A program made the translations under genes and the position numbers. The notes under the pieces are model-generated. The model was not told the origin of the DNA. It did no database searches and saw only the letters and a program-made list of their open reading frames with translations. From the NCBI GenBank assembly GCA_964450685.1, contig CAYVDN010000001.1:69150-133149 (forward strand): a DNA stretch of 64,000 bases, read 5' to 3'. Each line of letters opens with the position of its first letter. Positions within the stretch are counted from its first letter, which is position 1. This document shows, one piece after another, positions 50,244 through 58,717 of the stretch. This DNA is from JBAOHV01 sp964450685. Its GTDB lineage: Bacteria > Actinomycetota > Acidimicrobiia > Acidimicrobiales > Microtrichaceae.

Positions 50244-51113
50244 ATGTTGAACTGTCCGCGATGCCAGATGCTCATGGAGGACCACGAGCCGCTGTGCGCG
50301 GTCTGTGCTGCCGAGGCAGCTGCCGCACCGCGGCTGGTCGAACGCATGGCAGTACCGGGGGTCACAGCAGGCGGGGCGCTGGCCGGTGGAGCAGGGTCCG
50401 GCTCGGCGACAGCACTGCTCGAGCGGCCGACAGCGATTCCGATGCCGACGAGCGTCACCTACAGAGGGGTCGCTTCGCGGCGGACGAACACACGAATCGG
50501 GGTCCTGGTCGTGCTGGTCGTCGTCGTTCTCGGTGCCGTAGGCGTGATGACGGCCAAGGGAGAGGGCCCGCTGGCGGGGATGCTCATCGAGGCGGGTGTA
50601 CTCGAGGCGGCGCCGGTGACCGTGCCCGACTCGTGGATGCTCGTCACCTCCAGCGGCGGAGCGTTCCGAGTCGACCTTCCCGCCCATGCAACCGAGCTCG
50701 ACCTGTCGATCGACCCGTCCAGTCCCGCAGCTGCCACCACGTTCGGATACCAGGCCTCGCTCGGTGAAGGTGGTTCCACGGTCGTCATCTCGAGCGATCT
50801 CGGGATGGGCGGGGGAGTCGGCGCGCTGGACGATCCGACAGCGTTCACCTCGCTGGTGGACTCGATGGTCGGAGGCCTTCTGGGAACGTCGCCCGACGGC
50901 AGGGAGACGGTCCGTCGTGACGTGCCTGTCGGCAACGGTCGAGCCGTCGACGTCGTGATCGTCGACGATCGGGCGGATTCGACCATCCGGGCCCACTATC
51001 TGCTGGCGGGCGACAGGGTCTACGCGATGGTCACCCGTGGTGTCGACGAGGGCGGCGAGGCGCTCGACGAGGTGCACGCCAGGGTCGTGGACTCGTTTCG
51101 GGTCGGCGCGTGA
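50244..51113 (+). CDS. Zinc-ribbon membrane protein, unknown function
   Basis: A 289-residue protein. The N-terminus has a CxxC...CxxC zinc ribbon (Cys4, Cys7, Cys18, Cys21). A Gly/Ala-rich stretch, a TM helix (about residues 85-105) and an extracellular beta-rich domain (about 125-285, SWMLVTSSGGAFRVDLPAHA) follow. The topology is that of many actinobacterial zinc-ribbon membrane sensors with unknown external domains. GAAGGG precedes the ATG. Convergent with bsaP. Confidence 0.75.
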   Translation: MLNCPRCQMLMEDHEPLCAVCAAEAAAAPRLVERMAVPGVTAGGALAGGAGSGSATALLERPTAIPMPTSVTYRGVASRRTNTRIGVLVVLVVVVLGAVGVMTAKGEGPLAGMLIEAGVLEAAPVTVPDSWMLVTSSGGAFRVDLPAHATELDLSIDPSSPAAATTFGYQASLGEGGSTVVISSDLGMGGGVGALDDPTAFTSLVDSMVGGLLGTSPDGRETVRRDVPVGNGRAVDVVIVDDRADSTIRAHYLLAGDRVYAMVTRGVDEGGEALDEVHARVVDSFRVGA

Positions 51114-51144
51114 CGCCGGCCGGACCGATCGAATCAGAACGGTA

Positions 51145-51172
51145 CCGATCAGATCCGATCAGATCCGATCAG
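51145..51172. repeat. 10-bp tandem repeat, 2.8 copies
   Basis: CCGATCAGAT repeats from 51145 to 51172 in the space between two convergent genes. Short and non-coding; probably slippage, with GATC content of possible methylation interest only. Confidence 0.8.
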
Positions 51173-51179
51173 CTGTGGG

Positions 51180-51365
51180 TCAGCTCGGTTCACGGGTCGA
51201 GGAGCGCTCAGCGTCGCAGCGCCTGCACGTCGAAACCCATCCCCCGGTCGTCACCCGGGTTGCGACCCAGGCGCCGCAGTCGGCGCAGTAGCGGGGAGGG
51301 TCCAACTCCGGAAGACAGCCGTCGCAGTCGACCGATCCGCAGCCCTGGCAGTGGAGCGCACCCAC
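51180..51365 (-). CDS. bsaP: Cys-rich biotin synthase auxiliary protein (BsaP-like)
   Basis: A 61-residue protein with eight cysteines in four CxxC pairs (residues 6/9, 14/17, 27/30, 47/50). The segment RYCADCGAWVATRVTTGGWVSTCRRCD resembles actinobacterial BsaP, a small protein needed for the Fe-S-dependent activity of type I-like BioB in mycobacteria and corynebacteria. Its ATG lies 7 bp after the bioB stop, the same operon order reported for BsaP genes. Assignment rests on context and the Cys pattern, so it should be checked by profile search. Confidence 0.7.
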   Translation of the reverse strand: MGALHCQGCGSVDCDGCLPELDPPRYCADCGAWVATRVTTGGWVSTCRRCDAERSSTREPS

Positions 51366-51372
51366 GTCGGCC

Positions 51373-52371
51373 TCAGACGACCCCTGTGAGGGCAGCTATC
51401 GGCATCTGCAGGTCGTCGAGCATCCGGAGGTCCTCGTCGGGTGACCGCCCCAGCGTCGTCAGGTAGTTGCCGACGATGAGTGCGTTGATACCCGACGTCA
51501 TGCCCATTACCTGCAGCTCACTCAGGGTGATCTCGCGGCCGCCGGCGTAGCGGAGGATCACCGATGGCAGAGCCAACCTGAACAGCGCGATCCAGCGCAA
51601 CGCCTCCATGGCGCTCACCGGCTTGCGGATCTGCAACGGTGTGCCGGGCCGAGGGTTGAGGAAGTTGATCGGAACCTCGGTCGGATCCAGGTCGACGAGC
51701 TGACCGATCAGCTCGAGGCGCTGCTCGGTCGATTCGCCCATGCCGAGCAGCACCCCGCAGCACAGCTCCATGCCGTTGGCCTTGACCAGCTCGCAGGTGT
51801 TCCAGCGTTCCTCCCAAGTGTGCGTGGTGGCCACACGCGGGAAGAACGAACGGGACGACTCGAGATTGTGGTTGTAGCGGTGCACTCCACCCTCGGCGAG
51901 ACGTCTTGCCTGGTCCGGGTCGAGGATGCCTGCGGACACCGCCAGGTTCAGGCCGGTCTCGTCCCTGACGATCGGGACCAGCTCAAGGATGCGCTCCATC
52001 GTCTTCTCATCCGGGCCCTTGACCGCCAGCACGATGCAGAACTCCGACGCGCCGAGTTCGGCGGTCTCGCGTGCAGCTGCGAGCACCTCTTCGGTGTCCA
52101 TGAACGGAGCTGCCTTCACAGGGGTGTCGTACGCGGACGACTGACTGCAGAAGTGGCAGTCCTCGGGGCAGCCGCCCGTCTTGACCGAGAGGATGCCCTC
52201 GACCTCGACCTCGGGCCCGCACCAGTCGAGTCGGACCTGGTGGGCGAGCGCGGTCAGCGCCGGGACGAACTCGTCCGACAGCGCGGCGAGCGAGGCGAGC
52301 TCGTCGGCGCTGAGTCGGCGCCGCTGGTCCAGGAGGGCGCTCTCGGCATCACGGATGAGGGTGCGCGACAT
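51373..52371 (-). CDS. bioB: Biotin synthase
   Basis: A 332-residue radical SAM enzyme that inserts sulfur into dethiobiotin. The [4Fe-4S] CxxxCxxC motif is in GGCPEDCHFCSQSSAY. The GASEFCIVLAVKGPDE, YNHNLESSRSFFP and LCCGVLLGMGES motifs carry the SAM and [2Fe-2S] site residues. The C-terminal RYAGGRE with the Arg ligand of the auxiliary cluster is present. No bioA, bioD or bioF is adjacent, so only the last step is encoded here. A TACCGT box lies 8 nt before the ATG. Confidence 0.97.
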   Translation of the reverse strand: MSRTLIRDAESALLDQRRRLSADELASLAALSDEFVPALTALAHQVRLDWCGPEVEVEGILSVKTGGCPEDCHFCSQSSAYDTPVKAAPFMDTEEVLAAARETAELGASEFCIVLAVKGPDEKTMERILELVPIVRDETGLNLAVSAGILDPDQARRLAEGGVHRYNHNLESSRSFFPRVATTHTWEERWNTCELVKANGMELCCGVLLGMGESTEQRLELIGQLVDLDPTEVPINFLNPRPGTPLQIRKPVSAMEALRWIALFRLALPSVILRYAGGREITLSELQVMGMTSGINALIVGNYLTTLGRSPDEDLRMLDDLQMPIAALTGVV

Positions 52372-52379
52372 GAGTCAAG

Positions 52380-52385
52380 ACGGTA
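52380..52385 (-). promoter_or_regulatory. Candidate -10 box of bioB (leaderless)
   Basis: TACCGT on the minus strand lies 8 nt before the ATG at 52371, in the 70-bp gap after aceE. Confidence 0.4.
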
Positions 52386-52441
52386 CTGCCGCACACCGGG
52401 CCGCCCCACATCGAACACGGCAGCTCGATCCCTTCGGCCGG

Positions 52442-55174
52442 TCAGACGGACCAGGGAGACGCCGTGTCCGTGGCCAGCCCGTAGCGGGAGATGGCATCAG
52501 GCAACGCCGCCGGAGTGATCGCTCCCTCGTGGACCAGCTCGCCGAGCACAGCGAGCACGACATGTGCCGCATCGGTCTCGAAATGGCGACGCAGAGCGGT
52601 TCTGGTGTCGGAGCGGCCATAGCCGTCTGTCCCCAGTGAGACGTAGCGGCCGGGCACCCAGCGAGAGATCTGGTCGGGAACGGCCCGCATCCAGTCCGAC
52701 ACCGCCACGACCGGTCCGGACGCAACAGCCAGTTGCTCGGTGACCCATGGCACCAGCGGCGCTGACTCGGGGTGCAGCCGGTTCCAGCGCTCGACCTCGA
52801 GCGCCTGGGACCTGAGCCGCTGGTAGCTGGTCGCCGACCACAGCTCCACGCCCACTCCGTAGTGCTCCGCGAGATCGTTGCGTGCCCGGTCGGCAGCGAT
52901 CCAGGACGTCCCCGAGAACAACACGGTTGCCGCCGGTCCTGCCACCTCCGGTGCCGGCAGATAGCGGTAGAGGCCGGCCAACACCCCGGGACCCACGCCG
53001 TCCGGCATAGCGGGCATCGGGTAGTTCTCGTTGTACAGCGACAGGTAGTAGATGACGTCCTCGCCCCTGAGTGGGTCGCCGTCGGGATACATCCGGTGGA
53101 TCCCGTCACGGATGATCAGGGCGGTCTCGTAGGCGAAGGCCGGGTCGTAGCTGCAGACGGCAGGAACCGTGGACGCCAACAGCTGGCTGTGGCCGTCCTG
53201 GTGCTGGAGACCCTCGCCGAGCAGGGTGGTACGACCGGCGGTGGCGCCGAGGAGGAACCCGCGGGCGCGGGCGTCGCCTGCTGCCCAGATCAGGTCGCCC
53301 ACCCGCTGGAAGCCGAACATCGAGTAGTACGTGAAGAACGGCACCATCGGAACGCCCCGGTGGGCGTAAGAGGTCGCGGCGGCGGTCCAAGAAGCGAGAC
53401 CACCGGCCTCGGTGATGCCTTCCTCAAGGATCTGACCATCGGTCGACTCCTTGTACGACAACATCAGGTCGTGGTCGACCGGCTCGTAGCGCTGACCTTG
53501 TGACGCATATATGCCGAGCTCGCGGAACAGAGCATCCATGCCGAAAGTCCGCGCTTCGTCAGGGATTATCGGCACGACTCGCTCGCCCATGCGTTCGTCG
53601 CGGCACAGGTTTCGCAACAGGCGGGTGAACGCTGTCGTCGTCGAGGCCGCGTGGCTACCCGAGCCCTGCAACATCTCGACGAACGACGAATCGGCCGGCA
53701 GCAGCATCGGCCGCCTGACCCGTAGCACCCGTGAAGGAAGCGGCCCGTCAAGTGCAGTGCGTCGATCCCGCAGGTAGCGGGTCACGTCCGAGTCATCCGG
53801 TGGGCGCAGGTACGGCGGCAGGTCGCCCTCGAGCGCCTCGTCGGGAAGCTCGTCGGTGAAGTGGAGACGGTCCCGCAGCTCCAGGAGCTGAGCCCGCGTC
53901 ATCTTCTTGATCTGATGGGTGGCGTTGCGACCCTCGAACCCCGATCCGAGTGCCCATCCCTTTATCGTCTTGGCGAGGATCACCGTCGGCACACCCTTGG
54001 TGGCGACCGCTGCCGAGTACGCCGCGTACAGCTTGCGGTAGTCGTGACCGCCACGGGGGAGCAGCTGAAGCTCTTCGTCGCTCAGGTGCTCGACCATCGC
54101 CCGCAGGCGCGGATCGGGGCCGAAGAAGTGCTCGCGGATGTAGGCCCCCGACTCGATCGCGTAGCGCTGGAACTCGCCGTCGACGGTCGTGTTCATCTTG
54201 TTCAGCAGGACACCGTCGACGTCGCGCGCCAGCAGCGAGTCCCACCCCCCGCCCCAGATCACCTTTATGACGTTCCATCCGTTCCCACGGAAGATCGCCT
54301 CGAGCTCCTGGATGATCTTCCCGTTGCCCCGGACTGGCCCGTCAAGGCGTTGCAGGTTGCAGTTGACCACCCACGTCAGGTTGTCCAGGTGCTCCCGTGC
54401 GGCGAGAGAGATCGCCCCCAGAGTCTCGGGCTCGTCGACCTCGCCGTCCCCGACGAAGCACCAGACGCGGCTGTCGGCTGTGTCATCGATCCGGCGGTTC
54501 TGGAGGTATCGGTTGAAGCGGGCCTGGTAGATGGACAGGATCGGGCCGAGCCCCATCGACACCGTCGGGAACTCCCAGAAGTCCGGCATCAGCCTGGGGT
54601 GCGGGTAGGACGAGAGGCCCCGTCCAGGGATCGGCGCTTCGCCCGGTCCGGCATCCACCTCGCGGCGGAACCTGTCCAGGTCGTGCTCGTCCAGTCGTCC
54701 CTCGAGGAACGCCCTGGCGTAGATGCCGGGAGCGGCGTGTCCCTGGAAGTAGACGTGGTCACCGGCGAGGCCGTCCTCCTTGCCACGGAAGAAGTGGTTG
54801 AAACCGACGTCGTACAGCGCAGCCGAGCTGGCAAAGGTCGAGAGGTGCCCTCCCAGCCCGTCTGCACGTTCGTTCGCCCGGACAACCATCATCGCTGCAT
54901 TCCAACGGATGTAGGCCCGGATACGACGCTCGAGCTCGTCGTTGCCCGGGAACCACGGCTCGTACTCGGCAGGGATCGTGTTGACGTAGGGGGTCGAGAT
55001 GCTCGCCGGGGTGCCGACACCGAGTTCGCGTGCGCGTTCGATCAAGCGTGCCATCAGGTACTGGGCCCGGACGTTTCCTCGTGCCTGGGCGACGACCTCC
55101 AGGGAGTCCAACCACTCGTCGGTCTCCCCCGGGTCGATGTCTGGTAGCTGATGGGCGAAACCATCGATGACCAT
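52442..55174 (-). CDS. aceE: Pyruvate dehydrogenase E1 component, homodimeric type
   Basis: A 910-residue thiamine-diphosphate enzyme that decarboxylates pyruvate for the pyruvate dehydrogenase complex. The length is usual for AceE. The TPP-binding motif begins GDGEVDEPETLGAISLAARE, and NCNLQRLDGPVRGNGKI and HPRLMPDFWEFPTVSMGLGP are characteristic. Later motifs are ITEAGGLASWTAAATSYA and FQRVGDLIWAAGDARARGF. I start at the ATG at 55174, which has GGAGG 8 nt upstream; the frame further upstream is antisense to rnhA. No E2 or E3 gene is adjacent. Confidence 0.95.
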   Translation of the reverse strand: MVIDGFAHQLPDIDPGETDEWLDSLEVVAQARGNVRAQYLMARLIERARELGVGTPASISTPYVNTIPAEYEPWFPGNDELERRIRAYIRWNAAMMVVRANERADGLGGHLSTFASSAALYDVGFNHFFRGKEDGLAGDHVYFQGHAAPGIYARAFLEGRLDEHDLDRFRREVDAGPGEAPIPGRGLSSYPHPRLMPDFWEFPTVSMGLGPILSIYQARFNRYLQNRRIDDTADSRVWCFVGDGEVDEPETLGAISLAAREHLDNLTWVVNCNLQRLDGPVRGNGKIIQELEAIFRGNGWNVIKVIWGGGWDSLLARDVDGVLLNKMNTTVDGEFQRYAIESGAYIREHFFGPDPRLRAMVEHLSDEELQLLPRGGHDYRKLYAAYSAAVATKGVPTVILAKTIKGWALGSGFEGRNATHQIKKMTRAQLLELRDRLHFTDELPDEALEGDLPPYLRPPDDSDVTRYLRDRRTALDGPLPSRVLRVRRPMLLPADSSFVEMLQGSGSHAASTTTAFTRLLRNLCRDERMGERVVPIIPDEARTFGMDALFRELGIYASQGQRYEPVDHDLMLSYKESTDGQILEEGITEAGGLASWTAAATSYAHRGVPMVPFFTYYSMFGFQRVGDLIWAAGDARARGFLLGATAGRTTLLGEGLQHQDGHSQLLASTVPAVCSYDPAFAYETALIIRDGIHRMYPDGDPLRGEDVIYYLSLYNENYPMPAMPDGVGPGVLAGLYRYLPAPEVAGPAATVLFSGTSWIAADRARNDLAEHYGVGVELWSATSYQRLRSQALEVERWNRLHPESAPLVPWVTEQLAVASGPVVAVSDWMRAVPDQISRWVPGRYVSLGTDGYGRSDTRTALRRHFETDAAHVVLAVLGELVHEGAITPAALPDAISRYGLATDTASPWSV

Positions 55175-55216
55175 TCCGGACCTCCGTCCCCCGTCGTTGC
55201 CCCACCATATGGCGAG

Positions 55217-55222
55217 TACCGT
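55217..55222 (+). promoter_or_regulatory. Candidate -10 box of the RNase HI-SLOG gene (leaderless)
   Basis: TACCGT lies 6 nt before the GTG at 55229. Confidence 0.45.
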
Positions 55223-55228
55223 TCCGGC

Positions 55229-56341
55229 GTGCCTCGCTCCGGAACCGACCCAGACCAAGCGCACGGCGTCACCATCGCCTACACCGACGGTGCGTGTCGC
55301 GGGAACCCGGGACCGGGTGGCTGGGCGTGGGCGGTACCAGGTGGCCGGTGGGAGTCGGGGGCGGATCCGGCCACGACCAACCAGCGGATGGAGATCACGG
55401 CGGCCTTCAGGGCGGTCGAGGCACTCGATGGCGCCGTCCACGTCGTGTCGGACTCGACCTACGTCGTGAACTGCTTCCGAGACGAATGGTGGCGCGGCTG
55501 GATCTCCAGAGGGTGGAAGAACTCGAAGAAGGAGCCGGTCGCCAACCGCGACCTGTGGGAGCCGTTCGTCGAACTGGTCCGAACGCGCGACGTCACGTTC
55601 TCGTGGGTGAAGGGCCATTCCGGCGACCCGATGAACGATCTCGTCGATCGCTTGGCGGTGGCTGCATCCCAGCGAGGCGACGGCGCGTCCGGAAGCTCGC
55701 CACCGTCAGAGGACGATCTCGCTGAGCCCGACAGCGCGGGCGTCAGGATGCAGTCCGACCGACGGAAACCTGCACCGGGGTCAGGGAGCGCCCACGGATC
55801 ACCCGATGCCGGCGGATCGGCAGCACAGCGTGACAGCAGGGTGCCGGCAGGGACTCCGTGGGCGGTCGTCGGGCTGCGCTCAGAGGGGTTGCAGGAGAGC
55901 AACCGCGGTGACCTCCTGCGACGTCAGCTCGCAGCGATCCTCGGTGCACAGGCGACGTTGCACCCCGACCTCGTCGTTCTCACCGGTCTGCGCCCCGGCG
56001 TGGAGTCCATCGCCGCGCTCGCGGCTGCTGACGCAGGGGTCGACTATGCGGTGATCCTGCCCTACCCCGACCCGGTCGCGGGCTGGAGCCCCGAGAGGCG
56101 CCGCAGCTTCGATGCCGCGCTCGGCGGAGCGGCGCATGTCGTGACCCTCGAGCGGTCCCGACCGAACGACCTGGCGGGCCGTCGTGGAGCAATGCAGCGC
56201 CGGGACGGCTGGCTGCGCGCTGTCAGCAGTGGAGCGGTTGTAGTCACCGATGGCCGTGACCCCGATGCGGAGCTCCTGCTGCGTCGTTTCACCGAGGTGC
56301 TCGGCGACGACGTCTGGACCATCGAACTGGACGAATCCTGA
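55229..56341 (+). CDS. rnhA: RNase HI fused to a C-terminal SLOG-like domain
   Basis: A 370-residue protein. Residues about 14-150 are a complete RNase HI with the catalytic set Asp20, Glu55, Asp75, Asp140 and the loop His130 in WVKGHSGDP; it removes RNA from RNA-DNA hybrids. A Ser/Gly/Asp-rich linker (about 150-207) follows. Residues about 210-370 have a Rossmann-like pattern (PWAVVGLRSEGLQES, VLTGLRPGVESIAALAA, YAVILPYPDP, SGAVVVTDGRDPDAELLL) resembling SLOG/DUF1273 nucleotide-binding proteins. Single-domain RNase HI is about 150 residues, so this is more than twice the usual size. Start is the GTG at 55229. Confidence 0.85.
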   Translation: MPRSGTDPDQAHGVTIAYTDGACRGNPGPGGWAWAVPGGRWESGADPATTNQRMEITAAFRAVEALDGAVHVVSDSTYVVNCFRDEWWRGWISRGWKNSKKEPVANRDLWEPFVELVRTRDVTFSWVKGHSGDPMNDLVDRLAVAASQRGDGASGSSPPSEDDLAEPDSAGVRMQSDRRKPAPGSGSAHGSPDAGGSAAQRDSRVPAGTPWAVVGLRSEGLQESNRGDLLRRQLAAILGAQATLHPDLVVLTGLRPGVESIAALAAADAGVDYAVILPYPDPVAGWSPERRRSFDAALGGAAHVVTLERSRPNDLAGRRGAMQRRDGWLRAVSSGAVVVTDGRDPDAELLLRRFTEVLGDDVWTIELDES

Positions 56342-56359
56342 CCGACTCGTCGCCGCGGA

Positions 56360-56842
56360 TCAGCGGTGCACGGCACGTTCGCGTCGTATCGCCGCGAACG
56401 CTTCGTTGACATCGCGGACGCGCTTCTCGGCAGCCGCTCGAACCTGGGCGTCCTCGCGCACGTAGCGGTCAGGGTGAAGCTGTGCGACCAGCCGACGGTG
56501 CGATTTGGAGACATCCTCCCAACTCGCTGATCGTGTGAGTCCGAGCACCGCATAGGGGCCCTCGCTCTCGGCGGTCAACTCCTCGGGCTCAGGCGATGAG
56601 CTGAACAGCGAGTCGGTGCTGTAGTAGGCCTCGAAACCGCGGTCCTTCTCCGGGTAGCGCTCCTCCGCATGCTGGCGCAGTGGGGCCACGAACTCGGGAA
56701 CCTCATCGCTCGGGCGGTTCAGTCTGGGCAACCGGGCCGCCCCTCCCGGGAAGTTGCGTGGGGGCCGCGGAGCGCGTCGCTCGACGAAGGGCTCGTCGGC
56801 CACTTCGGCGTGCTCGTGGTCGGATTCGAGATCGCTGTGCAC
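56360..56842 (-). CDS. J-domain protein with an acidic N-terminal region
   Basis: A 160-residue protein. The N-terminal 100 residues are acidic and Pro/Arg-rich with no recognised domain. The C-terminal part is a J domain (YAVLGLTRSASWEDVSKSHRRLVAQLHPDRY) with the HPD motif needed to stimulate DnaK. It is a second small J-protein in the window. The GTG at 56842 has GGAG upstream. It lies back to back with hyuA, 39 bp apart. Confidence 0.78.
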   Translation of the reverse strand: MHSDLESDHEHAEVADEPFVERRAPRPPRNFPGGAARLPRLNRPSDEVPEFVAPLRQHAEERYPEKDRGFEAYYSTDSLFSSSPEPEELTAESEGPYAVLGLTRSASWEDVSKSHRRLVAQLHPDRYVREDAQVRAAAEKRVRDVNEAFAAIRRERAVHR

Positions 56843-56869
56843 TTCGTCGTCTCCGTTCGGGAGTCGGGA

Positions 56870-56875
56870 TACCGT
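56870..56875 (+). promoter_or_regulatory. Candidate -10 box of hyuA (leaderless)
   Basis: TACCGT lies 6 nt before the GTG at 56882, which supports this start over the frame from 56669. Confidence 0.45.
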
Positions 56876-56881
56876 CCTGCT

Positions 56882-58717
56882 GTGCAGCTCGGAGCCGACA
56901 GCGGGGGGACCTTCACTGACTTGGTCGGCACCGACGGTCGGATCCTGAAGGTTCTGTCCACTGCAACGGATCCCGGTGAGGCAGTACGTACGGGTGTCCT
57001 GTCGCTGGCCGGCACCGCTGCAGCACCGGAGTTGCTGGCCCATGGCACGACTGTTGCCACCAACGCGCTCCTCGAGCGCTCGGGCGCGGTCGTAGCGCTG
57101 GTGACGACGGTGGGATTCCGGGATGTGATCGAGATCGGACGCCAGGACCGTCCGTCGCTCTACGACCAGTGGCATGACCGGCCGGAGCCATTGGTGCAGC
57201 GAACGTTACGACTGGAGATCGCGGGGCGCCTCGACTCGACCGGTGCTGAGATCGAGGGCTTGCCCACCGGCTGGTACAGCCAGCTCACGTCGTCGGGGAT
57301 GCTCACCGACGACGTCGATGCCGTCGCAGTGTGCCTGCTGCACGCAGATCTGAACCCTGCGCACGAGCGTCGTGTGGCGGACACACTGCGAGAGCACGGC
57401 TGGGACGTCACCGCATCCTTCGAGGTGGCACCCGAGTTCCGTGAGTTCGAACGAACTGTGACGACCGTGGTCAACGCCTATCTGCGTCCGGTCTGTCGGT
57501 CGTATCTCGAAGGGCTGGCCGACACGGCGGAATCGGTTGCTGTGATGACGTCCGCGGGCGGACTCATCGACCTCGACTCGGCCGCGAGCACTCCGGCGAG
57601 GCTGCTGCTGTCTGGACCGGCGGGCGGGGTGCGCGCAGCGGCGGCGGTGGCAGTTGCATGTGGTCACACCGACGCAATCAGCTTCGACATGGGGGGAACC
57701 AGCGCCGACGTATGCCTGATCATGGGCGGTGAACCGGAGCCGGCGGCGAAGCTCGACGTAGCCGGCTTGCCGATCCGGTTGCCGTCGCTCGACGTGCACA
57801 CGATCGGGGCAGGTGGCGGGAGCATCGCGACGATCGACCCGGGTGGAGCGCTGCGCGTCGGACCCCGCTCCGCTGGTGCCGACCCCGGGCCCGCCTGCTA
57901 CGGCCGCGGCGGAGCTGCCCCTACCGTCACCGATGCGAACCTGGTGCTCGGCCGCATTCCGGCAGACGCCAGCTTCCCCGGTCTCGGCCGGTTGGATGTG
58001 GAAGCAGCCCGGTCAGCGTTCGCCTCGGCGGGGGTGGACGCAGCGGGAGTGGTCCAGGTCGTCAACGCCAACATGGAGCAGGCGCTGCGCTCCATCTCGG
58101 TCGAGCGTGGAGTGGATCCGTCCGGTCTCGCACTCGTGGCCTTCGGAGGGGCTGGTCCGCTCCACGCCTGCGAGTTGGCTGCGTCCTGTGGCATTCCGGT
58201 GGTGATAGTGCCCGGCGCTGCCGGTGTGCTGTCCGCTGTCGGTCTGCTCACCTCACCCCGTCGTCGTGAACTGGTCCGGTCGTGGCCGACTCCGGGGGAT
58301 CACAGCGGACTGGCCGGTGCGTTGTCGCAGCTCGCGGACGAGGCGTCGACCCTGCTCAAGGGAGATCCCTCCGTTGGGATCGTCACCGCGACCACTTCGC
58401 TCGACTGCCGCTACGCAGGACAGAGCCACGAGCTCCAGGTGTCGTCGATCGATGAATTCGAAGAGGTCCACCTGGCGCGCAACGGCTACACGCCCGAAAG
58501 GGCCGCAGTCGAGGTGATCGCTCTGCGGGCAGTGGCAGAATCCCCAGCACCGTCGACGATCGATCAGGTGCTCGCGGCACGAGCACCCGAGCAGCACCCG
58601 CCGGTGACGGGGCCCTCGGTTCTGGTCAGGGATGACTGCACGATCTGGGTTCCGCAAGGCTGGGTCGGTCGACCGGGCCCGCTGGGCTCACTGGTGCTCT
58701 CGAGGGGGTCGTCGTGA
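56882..58717 (+). CDS. hyuA: Hydantoinase/oxoprolinase A-type subunit
   Basis: A 611-residue actin-like ATPase-fold subunit of the HyuA/OplA/acetone carboxylase family. Features are GADSGGTFTDLVGTDG (first phosphate-binding loop), LAHGTTVATNALLER, FDMGGTSADVCLI and FGGAGPLHACELA. It works with HyuB to hydrolyse cyclic imides such as hydantoins or 5-oxoproline using ATP. It is slightly shorter than the about 690-residue family mean. The GTG start is favoured by a -10 box at leaderless spacing. hyuB overlaps the 3' end (GTGA). Confidence 0.9.
   Translation: MQLGADSGGTFTDLVGTDGRILKVLSTATDPGEAVRTGVLSLAGTAAAPELLAHGTTVATNALLERSGAVVALVTTVGFRDVIEIGRQDRPSLYDQWHDRPEPLVQRTLRLEIAGRLDSTGAEIEGLPTGWYSQLTSSGMLTDDVDAVAVCLLHADLNPAHERRVADTLREHGWDVTASFEVAPEFREFERTVTTVVNAYLRPVCRSYLEGLADTAESVAVMTSAGGLIDLDSAASTPARLLLSGPAGGVRAAAAVAVACGHTDAISFDMGGTSADVCLIMGGEPEPAAKLDVAGLPIRLPSLDVHTIGAGGGSIATIDPGGALRVGPRSAGADPGPACYGRGGAAPTVTDANLVLGRIPADASFPGLGRLDVEAARSAFASAGVDAAGVVQVVNANMEQALRSISVERGVDPSGLALVAFGGAGPLHACELAASCGIPVVIVPGAAGVLSAVGLLTSPRRRELVRSWPTPGDHSGLAGALSQLADEASTLLKGDPSVGIVTATTSLDCRYAGQSHELQVSSIDEFEEVHLARNGYTPERAAVEVIALRAVAESPAPSTIDQVLAARAPEQHPPVTGPSVLVRDDCTIWVPQGWVGRPGPLGSLVLSRGSS

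Noticed and set aside
51145..51172. 10-bp tandem units as a CRISPR array
   Set aside because: Units are too short, contiguous without spacers, and there are no cas genes.
53861..55147. 428-codon plus-strand frame opposite aceE
   Set aside because: Antisense shadow of aceE; the aceE TPP motifs are intact on the other strand.
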